64,000 nt of DNA, taken from Neotamlana sargassicola (GTDB lineage Bacteria > Bacteroidota > Bacteroidia > Flavobacteriales > Flavobacteriaceae). Below are positions 8,964 to 18,200 of this stretch, piece after piece (position 1 is the stretch's first letter; the number at the start of each line of letters is the position of its first letter). Under the pieces are notes generated by a model, which did no database searches, was not told the DNA's origin, and saw only the letters and a program-made list of their open reading frames with translations. Location of the stretch: the NCBI RefSeq assembly GCF_020523965.1, contig NZ_JAJAPX010000001.1, positions 434,001-498,000 of the forward strand, read 5' to 3'. Made by a program: the position numbers and the translations under genes.

Positions 8964-11186
8964 TTAAACCTTCAAGGAATATTTAATTAATATATCTTGG
9001 AGGTTTTTTAATTCAATGGGTTTCGATATAAAATCATCTATCCCTGCTTGACTAGCTTGTCTTCTATCATCGGTATAAGCACTAGCCGAAACTGCAATAA
9101 TTGGTATGGGATTAGCTTTAAAAATCTCGGTTTGCTTTATATTTTTTGTAGCTTCTAATCCATCCATAATTGGCATTTGAATATCCATAAATACCATATG
9201 AAAAGCACCGTTTTTAAAAGCTTCAATAGCTTCTACACCATTATCGGCATAATTTATTTCAATGTTAAACTTTTTAAGCATTAAAGCCAGTACCTTTTGG
9301 TTCATTTTGTTATCATCAACAACTAAAACCTTTATAGTTTCACCTTTACTGTTTAGGTTTGATATAAAATTATTTTTAGGAATAAGCGAGCTGTCTTGCG
9401 AGGTGCGTTTTAACTGCAACTCAAAATAAAACTCGGTACCTACACCTTTTTCCGATTCAAATTTTAATTCGGCATTCATTAGCGATGCCAATTCATTCGA
9501 TATTGCAAGTCCTAATCCTGTACCGCCAAATTTTCGTGTGGTCGACAAATCTTCTTGTTCAAAAGCCTGAAAAATTTTATCGCTCATACTCTTTTCCATA
9601 CCAATACCTGTATCTTTTACAGAAAACAAAAAAGTATCGGTGTTTGCATTAAGTTGTTTTTGAGTTACTTTTAGTTTTACGTAACCCGTTTCTGTAAATT
9701 TTAAGGCGTTGTTTAAAAGATTAATTATAATCTGATTTAAGCGAATGGTATCGCCAAAAACGAAGTCGGATGCGTTTTTGTCTTTATTATATTCAAATAA
9801 AAGATCAATATTTTTTTCTTGCGCTTGAAAATCAAAAATTTTGATAATTTTACTTAAATCCTCTTCTACTTGCAACGGAATATATTCTAATTCCATTTTA
9901 CCAGCCGAAATTTTTGAGTAATCTAAAATTAAATTTATCAAACCTAATAAATGGCTCGATGAGTGGTTGGCTATTTCGAGAAGTTTTACTTGGTTTTCGT
10001 TTAAATTAGTCTGGTTTATCAAATTTAAAACACCAATAATTCCGTTTAAAGGTGTTCGAATTTCATGGCTCATATTAGCTAAAAAGCTCGATTTATAGGC
10101 AGTAGCGCGTTCTAACTCTTCAATTGTTAAATTTAAGCCATCAATATTTTTAAGTAAGTTTTCCTTTAGTAAATCGTAAGCCTTGTATAGAAAATCGATT
10201 TCTAAAATTTTGGAGTTTTCATCAACATTAAAATCGTATTCTTTAAAATCGGACTTTATAAACTTATGCATCGATACTTTTAAACGCTTTAAATCGCGCG
10301 TTAAAATTTGAGATAAGTATAAAATTAACAAAACCATAAAAAGCAGAATTGCCGATATAGATGATTTTATAAAAATAGAAGTGCCGGCATTTTTTTTAGC
10401 TATTTCGGCTTTACTAATCGTGTTTATTTCATTTAAATCGGAAAGGATATTTTTGTTAGTTGCCAAAATATTAGCGCACAATCCGTGAGACTTATTAGAA
10501 TTGTACCCAATGTTAAAATACAGTTTAGAAACATCGTTAAATAAGTTTTTATAATTTTTTAGACTAACTAATTTTGGATTTTCTTCAATTAATTTACTTG
10601 CTAAACTATTAAACTGATTGATGTATAAACTGTCGCTACGCAATAAAAAATCTTTTTCATGACGGCGCAACTGTAAAATTTTATCTACGGGAAGGTTTCG
10701 AGATGCTTCAATACCATGTATAAGTTTACGCATATGTCCTATCTTACCGTAGTCGTGATAACCTAGTAAAAAACGTTCATGTTTTATATGCTCAGATAGT
10801 TTGTATAAATGGCCAAATTTTGTTTTTAAACTATCTACTAAATCACTGTTTGTAAGAAGTTTGTTCGCATTTAATTTCCTCGATATATTTATCAAGCTGT
10901 CTTTTTGTTGCGTAATTTTATTTATAAAAGCATCAATATTTTTCTCCTTATAATTATTGTAAAACTCAGGTGATTTATAACCGTTTAATAAAAAAGAAAG
11001 AAAGTATTTTTCGTTGTTACTAAAGTCTGATTCTAACTCGTAAATAGAATTGCTTAGCTTTTGTAATTCTAAAGTTTTCGAATTAAAATAATTGTAGCTT
11101 ACAAACAAAAGTAGAGTAACTGCAATTACTATAAGAAAGGAAAAAACAATTTTAAATCTGTAAGATTTGTAAAAATTAAATGCCAT
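8964..11186 (-). CDS. Hybrid sensor histidine kinase with receiver domain
   Basis: The 740-residue protein has two membrane segments (about 12-30 and 271-293) flanking an extracytoplasmic helical sensor region rich in charged residues. The cytoplasmic part contains the HisKA dimerisation helix with phospho-acceptor H374 (NMSHEIRTPLNG) and an HATPase domain with its N box (NQIIINLLNNALKF) and G boxes (DTGIGM, GGTGLGLAIS). It ends with a receiver domain (VLVVDDNKM, FMDIQMPIMDG). No HPt domain or separate response regulator is adjacent, so the phosphorelay partner is elsewhere. The stop codon lies about 20 bp from the aldo/keto reductase stop. The signal sensed is unknown. Confidence 0.93.
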   Translation of the reverse strand: MAFNFYKSYRFKIVFSFLIVIAVTLLLFVSYNYFNSKTLELQKLSNSIYELESDFSNNEKYFLSFLLNGYKSPEFYNNYKEKNIDAFINKITQQKDSLINISRKLNANKLLTNSDLVDSLKTKFGHLYKLSEHIKHERFLLGYHDYGKIGHMRKLIHGIEASRNLPVDKILQLRRHEKDFLLRSDSLYINQFNSLASKLIEENPKLVSLKNYKNLFNDVSKLYFNIGYNSNKSHGLCANILATNKNILSDLNEINTISKAEIAKKNAGTSIFIKSSISAILLFMVLLILYLSQILTRDLKRLKVSMHKFIKSDFKEYDFNVDENSKILEIDFLYKAYDLLKENLLKNIDGLNLTIEELERATAYKSSFLANMSHEIRTPLNGIIGVLNLINQTNLNENQVKLLEIANHSSSHLLGLINLILDYSKISAGKMELEYIPLQVEEDLSKIIKIFDFQAQEKNIDLLFEYNKDKNASDFVFGDTIRLNQIIINLLNNALKFTETGYVKLKVTQKQLNANTDTFLFSVKDTGIGMEKSMSDKIFQAFEQEDLSTTRKFGGTGLGLAISNELASLMNAELKFESEKGVGTEFYFELQLKRTSQDSSLIPKNNFISNLNSKGETIKVLVVDDNKMNQKVLALMLKKFNIEINYADNGVEAIEAFKNGAFHMVFMDIQMPIMDGLEATKNIKQTEIFKANPIPIIAVSASAYTDDRRQASQAGIDDFISKPIELKNLQDILIKYSLKV

Positions 11187-11307
11187 TGGTTTATTTAGGG
11201 AAAGGGCAAATGTATTTAAACCATGAGTCTGTTAGGTTATTAAATCGTTAAGAACAGTGCAGTTTTACCGATAATTTCTAAGATTTTAAAAATTAACAAG
11301 AAACGAT

Positions 11308-12222
11308 TTACAACTTGTAGCCTTCTCCAAACTTCAGACTTAAATTAATACCGTAACTATTACCTAAAGGTGAATTATTGGTAGCTAAATTATAATTGTA
11401 AACAAGGCGCAAATGGTTCCCTAAATAAAGTCCCGCTAGCAAGTTAAAACTTGACGATGTTCTATAACCACCACCAAACTCAAACTTATTTCTAACACTA
11501 ACAGAGACGTTAAAATCGGTTTGTAATGGTGCGCCGTTTTCATACTTAATAAGTATGTTGGGCTTAATCATTATATTATCAAACTTATTGCTAAAAAACC
11601 GATATCCAATGTAACCATAAACAGGAGAAGACAACCTCACCACTTGCTCACTTGCCAATGCATCGCCTATAACATTGGGGGCCGAAAAACCAGCATAAAA
11701 CAAAGCGTTATTGTATAAAAAACCTAATCCTAGAGTTGGTATACTGCTATTAATATCGTTCGCAAATTCAGGATCATTATTTATATTTAATTCTGTTAAA
11801 TTATCTTGAAATTGCTGCAAACCTGCAGTTAAACCAAAAGATAATACATTTCGAGAGTAATGTTGCCAATACGGACGACTACTTTTAAAGTCGAAAAATA
11901 TTTTATACGAAAACGCAGCAAAAACATTTGTAGACTTTGTAACACCAAATTCATCTCTTATAATTCCTGCTCCCAAAGCTAATTTTTCGTTGTTTAAACT
12001 TCCGTGCCCACTAAAAGAAAGTGTTCTTGGAGCACCATCGAAACCTCCAAAGTATCCGTTATTACTTAAAGTAATTTCGGTATTACCGCTTAATCCTGCG
12101 TATGCACTATTTATAATAAACGGATTATAATTGTACTCGGCAAATAACGGGCTTTGTTGTGCATTTACTTTAGCCACAATAAAAACTAATATTAATAATA
12201 TGTATTTGGTATTTACTTTCAT
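11308..12222 (-). CDS. PorP/SprF-family type IX secretion-associated membrane protein
   Basis: The 304-residue protein has a signal peptide (to about residue 21, VNAQQ) and the hallmark opening QSPLFAEYNYNPFIINSAYAGL of the PorP/SprF family, followed by an outer-membrane barrel ending in LSLKFGEGYKL. Such proteins are typically encoded directly downstream of giant T9SS adhesins; SprF is needed for secretion of the adhesin SprB in Flavobacterium johnsoniae. Here the gene begins only 4 bp after the stop codon of the 2773-residue adhesin, so the two form an operon. I infer that it is the dedicated secretion or surface-attachment partner of that adhesin. Confidence 0.9.
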   Translation of the reverse strand: MKVNTKYILLILVFIVAKVNAQQSPLFAEYNYNPFIINSAYAGLSGNTEITLSNNGYFGGFDGAPRTLSFSGHGSLNNEKLALGAGIIRDEFGVTKSTNVFAAFSYKIFFDFKSSRPYWQHYSRNVLSFGLTAGLQQFQDNLTELNINNDPEFANDINSSIPTLGLGFLYNNALFYAGFSAPNVIGDALASEQVVRLSSPVYGYIGYRFFSNKFDNIMIKPNILIKYENGAPLQTDFNVSVSVRNKFEFGGGYRTSSSFNLLAGLYLGNHLRLVYNYNLATNNSPLGNSYGINLSLKFGEGYKL

Positions 12223-12226
12223 TTTT

Positions 12227-15200
12227 TTAGCGTTTAATAACTACAAATCCTTTTAATTTTTTCAAGTTGTGTGTTCCAGAAACCTTAATTTCGAAAAAGT
12301 AAGTTCCATCTGGTAGTTTACCAGCCCCTAGCTGTTTAAGCCTATTGGCTTCACCTCGAAAAACATTACTAGAATTATTATAATTTGCTATAGTAAATAC
12401 TAAATCGCCCCAACGATTGTATATATTAACCACATTATTTGGACTGTTTTCAATCCCATTTATTTCCCAGAAATCATTTAAACCATCTCCATTAGGCGAG
12501 AACCCATATTTAGATTCTGCTAAGGTTATATTAGTTGTAAATAAAGTCTCTGTACAACCAATAGCTTCCCCCACATCATTATAAGCTATAACTACAACAT
12601 ATATTTGTGTGCCTTCAGGTAAATCGCTACTTAAACTATAGGATATTACATTACCTACATCTTCATTATCTAAAATATCGTAAACACCAGAGGTGGTTCC
12701 TACAAATAATTTATAACCCGTAGCATCACTAATTTCAGACCATTCCAAATAAGTATCTGTACTAACCTCTGTTTCTCCATTATATGGCGATACTAGCTCC
12801 GTGCAATTTGGAATTGTTGGAAATACTTCTGTAGTAAAACTTTGTTCGGTACAACTTACAGCATCGCCAACAGCGTTGTATGGTGTAATAGTAACGTAAA
12901 TGGTTGAGTTTTCAGGTAAATCTGAAGTTAAATTGAAGGTTGTTACATTACCAATATCTTCGTTATCTAAAATATCGTTTCCATTGGAAGTCGTTCCAAT
13001 AGTAAGTCTATAACCAGTAGCGTCAGTAACAGCATCCCAATTAAAATCGGTTGCTACCGAAACATCGGTTGCGCCGTTTGTTGGACTGGTTAAAGCTGCG
13101 CAAATTGGCTCGCTTGGAAAGGTTTCAGTAATAAATGCTTCTTCTGTACACACCGTTGCATCTCCAACTAAATTATAAGGTATTATTGTTACATAAATTT
13201 CTGTAGATTCTGGCAAATCAGATACCAAATTATAAGTTGTTACATTGCCAACATCTTCATTGTTTAATATTTCATTTCCACCAAAAGTGAGACCAACAGT
13301 AAGTTTGTAACCCGTAGCTTCTGCAATGGCTTGCCAGCTTAAATCTGTTGATACAGAAACATCAGATTCTCCATTTACAGGACTTGTTAATCTGGTACAA
13401 TCTGGAATTGTAGCCAATGTTTCCGTCGTAAAGCTTTCTTCAGTACAACCAGTGGCATCTCCAACCGTGTTGTAAGGTATAATGGTGACGTAAATGGTTG
13501 TGGTTTCTGGTAAATCTGAAGCTAAGTTATAGGTTGAAACATTGCCAACATCTTCATTACCTAAAATATCGTTTCCTCCAGAAGTAGTTCCAACGGTTAG
13601 TCTGTAACCAGTCGCATCGGTAATGGCAGTCCAAGATAAATCTGTAGACACAGCAACATCGGTTGCGCCGTTTAGCGGACTTGTTAATGTTGTACAACCA
13701 GGAACTGTTGGAAGTGTTTCTGTCGTAAAACTTTCTTCGGTACAACCAGTGGCATCGCCAACCGCATTGTAAGGTGTAATGGTGACGTAAATGGTTGTTG
13801 TTTCAGGTAAATCGGTAACTAAATCGTAGGTTGAAACATTGCCAACATCTTCATTATCTAAAATATCGTTTCCTCCAGACGTTGTGCCAACAGTTAGTCT
13901 GTAACCAGTCGCATCCGTTATGGCAGTCCACGATAAATCGGTAGACACAGCAACATCGGTTGCGCCATTTAACGGGCTTGTTAATGTTGTACATGTTGGT
14001 GCTGTTGGAAGTGTTTCCGTCGTAAAGCTTTCTTCGGTACAACCAGTGGCATCGCCAACCGCGTTGTAAGGTGTAATGGTCACGTAAATGGTTGTGGTTT
14101 CAGGTAAATCGGTAACTAAATCGTAGGTTGAAACATTGCCAACATCTTCATTATCTAAAATATCATTTCCACCAGACGTTGTGCCAACGGTTAATCTGTA
14201 ACCCGTAGCATCGGTAATGGCAGTCCAAGATAAATCTGTAGACACAGCAACATCGGTTGCACCGTTTAACGGACTTGTTAATGTTGTACACGTTGGTGCT
14301 GTTGGAAGTGTTTCCGTCGTAAAGCTTTCTTCGGTACAACCAGTGGCATCGCCAACCGCATTGTACGGTGTTATGGTGGCGTAAATGATTGTAGTTTCAG
14401 GTAAATCGTTAGCTAAATCGTAGGTTGAAACATTGCCAACATCTTCATTATCTAAAATATCGTTTCCTCCAGAAGTTGTGCCAACGGTAATTCTGTAACC
14501 AGTCGCATCCGTTATGGCAGTCCACGATAAATCGGTAGACACAGCAACATCGGTTGCACCATTTAACGGGCTTGTTAATGTTGTACACGTTGGCGCTGTT
14601 GGAAGTGTTTCGGTAGTGAAACTTTCTTCAGTACAACCAGTGGCATCGCCAACCGCATTGTATGGAATAATGGTGACGTAAATGGTTGTAGTTTCAGGTA
14701 AATCGTTAGCTAAATCGTAGGTTGAAACATTGCCAACATCTTCAGTGTTTAAAATATCGTTTCCTCCAGACGTTGTGCCAACGGTTAATCTGTAACCAGT
14801 CGCATCGGTTATGGCAGTCCACGATAAATCTGTAGACACAGCAACATCAGTTACGCCATTTAACGGACTTGTTAATGTTGTACACGTTGGCGCTGTTGGG
14901 AGTGTTTCGGTAGTGAAACTTTCTTCGGAACAACCAGTGGCATCACCAACCGCATTATAAGGAATAATGGTTACGTAAATGGTTGTGGTTTCTGGTAAAT
15001 CTGAAGCTAAATCGTAGGTTGAAACATTGCCAACATCTTCACTATCTAAAATATCATTTCCGCCAGACGTTGTGCCAACGGTTAGTCTGTAACCAGTCGC
15101 ATCGGTAATGGCAGTCCAAGATAAATCGGTAGCTACTGAAACATCGGTTGCACCGTTAAGCGGACTTGTTAATGTTGTACATGTTGGTGCAGTTGGAAGT

Positions 15201-18200
15201 GTTTCCGTAGTGAAACTTTCTTCGGAACAACCTGTGGCATCACCAACCGCATTGTACGGTGTAATGGTGACGTAAATGGTTGTGGTTTCTGGTAAATCGT
15301 TAGCTAAATCGTAGGTTGAAACATTGCCAACATTTTCATTATCTAAAATATCATTTCCTCCAGATGTTGTGCCAACGGTTAATCTGTAACCAGTCACGTC
15401 AGTAATTGCAGTCCAAGATAAATCGGTAGCTACTGAAACATCGGTTGCGCCATTCAATGGACTTGTTAATGTTGTACAACTAGGTGCTGTTGGTGCTGCG
15501 GCTGTGGTAAAAGATTCTTCGGAACACCCACTGGCATCACCAACATTATTATAAGGTGTTATACGAACATAATAGATTCTGTTTTCTTGTAATTCTTCAG
15601 AAAAAGTATAGCTTGTAACATTGCCAACATCAATACTGTTTACAATTTCTACACCTCCGGATGTTGTACCAACACTAATTAAATAGCCTGTTGCATCTGC
15701 TATAGTATTCCAAGTTAAATCGGTTGTTGTCGAGATATTTGTTGCTACATTTAACGGATTAGATAATGTTGTACATGCTGGAGGAATAGGTATAAATTTA
15801 GTTCTGAATGATTCTTCGGTACAACTTGTAGCATCACCTTCTTCATTATAAGGTGTTATGGTTACAAAAATATCGGTGTCTTCTGGTAAATCTGTGGTAA
15901 AATCATATTCAGTTACATTTCCAACATCTTCATTATTTACTAAATCTGTGCCTCCAGATGTTGTGCCAACAGATAGTTTATAACCATCGGCATTAGATAT
16001 GGCATTCCAAATTAAATCAGTCGTTACTTCTACATCTGTTGCGCCATTTATAGGTTCAATTAAGGTAGTGCACTCTGGTACCGATGCAGCGTTATTTGAA
16101 ATTGTAAAGCTTTCTTCGGTACAAGGGCCAACCGCATTCCCTACATAATTATACGGAATAATGGTTATGTATATAACATCGCCGGTATTAAAGTTTGTTG
16201 TAAACTCATAGAAAGTTTCATTAACAACAGCTTCATTATCTAAAATATCGTTTCCACCAGGGCTTGTTCCAACGGTTAAATAATAGCCTTCGGCATAAAG
16301 TGCGTGTTCCCAAGTTATATTGGTGTTAACTGGTACATCGGTAGCTCCACTTAAAGGCGAGGTTAATTGTGTACATTCTGGAATTGGACAATCTAAAATA
16401 TCTGAATTAATTGTCCAGCCAAAAGTATCTATCATTGATTGACGCTCATCTTGGGCATCGCAATATAATAGTGATGCGGCGCCTAAGGTAATTCCTGGTG
16501 TTAAATTTTGTTCGGACCAAGCAATTAAGGTGTTATCGTAATTTTCTCTGGTTAGCGCGGTATCGTCGAGCATGTTTCTCATATCGGTAACGCCACTAAC
16601 ATCCCAGTCGCCTAAATATTGATTAAAAGCAGTAGCATCATGAAACATGGCGCGCATGGTTACGTTACCAAACAACCATTGATTTAAAGGTTGATTAAAT
16701 GCAATGGCTTCTTGAAACATTCTATCCATTGTTGTAACATTAGTTGTCCGCCAGCTATTTAAAGGCTTGTTAAAGGCTGATGCACCGTTAAACATATCGG
16801 CCATGGTAGTTACTGCTCTTACATTCCAACTATCTATATCACCATTAAACATTATGGCTTCTTGAAACATGCTTTCCATAGTTGTAACCGACGCTACGTT
16901 CCATGAATTTAAAGTTTGGTTAAAGGCACTCGCTTCCCTAAACATGTCTTCCATCGAGGTAACAAACGTTGTGTTCCAACTATCTAAAGGTTGGTTAAAA
17001 ACTGTGGCACCATAAAACATAGCTTCCATAGTTAAAGCTTCACCTGTATTCCAAGAATTTAAGGGTTGATTAAAAGCTGAAGCTTCTTTAAACATAGCCT
17101 CAAAATTTGTAACAACGGCTACATCCCAATTATCCATTTCTTGATTATAAACCGTGGCACCTTCAAACATGGAAGGCATTAAAGTAACCGAACTTACATT
17201 CCAGGTATTTAATGGCTGATTAAATGCAGAAGCTTCTTCAAACATATTACTCATATTTGCTACTGCACTTACATCCCAGTTAGCTAAAGGCTGATTAAAT
17301 ACTGTTGTACCTCGAAACATTGAAGACATGTTTACTACAGAATTTACGTCCCAACTGTTTAGTGGTTGGTTAAAACTTGAAGCATTGTTAAACATGTAAG
17401 ACATATTGGTTACATTGGTAACATTCCAACTATCTATATTTTGGTTAAAATTATCGGCAGAATTAAACATAGAGGCCATGGTTGTTACATTGGAAACATC
17501 CCAATTGTTTAATGGTTGGTTAAAAGCATCAGCACCAGAAAACATAGAAGCCATATTGGTTACCGATGAAACATTCCAGCTGTTTAGCGGTTCATTAAAA
17601 CTAGGTGCATAGTTGAACATACCAGCCATATTAGTAACGTTGGTTACTTCCCAACTATCAATATTTTGATTAAAAAGTTCAGCATTATGGAACATTTCTT
17701 CCATATTAATTACGTTACTTACATTCCAATTGTTTAAAGGTTGGTTAAACGCATCCGTATAGCTAAACATTTGTGATGTATCGGTTACATTGCTTAAGTT
17801 CCAGTTATTTAAAGTTTGGTTAAAAACAGTTGCCTGTCTGAACATTCTTGACATATTGGTTACATTGCTTGTATCCCAATTGTCAAGTGGTTGATCAAAA
17901 GAATTAGCTCCAAAAAACATAGCAGATGTATTGGTAACATTACTTATGTTCCAATTATTTAAGGGTTGGTTAAAAGAATTTGCAGCTAAGAAGAGGCTAG
18001 ACATGTTAGTTACATTACTAACATCCCAATTACTAATATCACTATTAAATAAGTCGCATGAGACAAACATTCCGCTCATATTTTCAACTTGGGTAAGATT
18101 TGGAATATCTGTGGCATTATATTCCATGTTTTCACAGTAATAGAATGCTTGCTCCATAGATTGCCAAACTTGGTTACCCCATTGGTCCATGGAGATAAGT

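Noticed and set aside
13420-15500. CRISPR-like regular spacing of repeated sequence
   Set aside because: The unit is 297 bp, in frame with a protein module, and there are no 25-40-bp repeats with unique spacers or cas genes.
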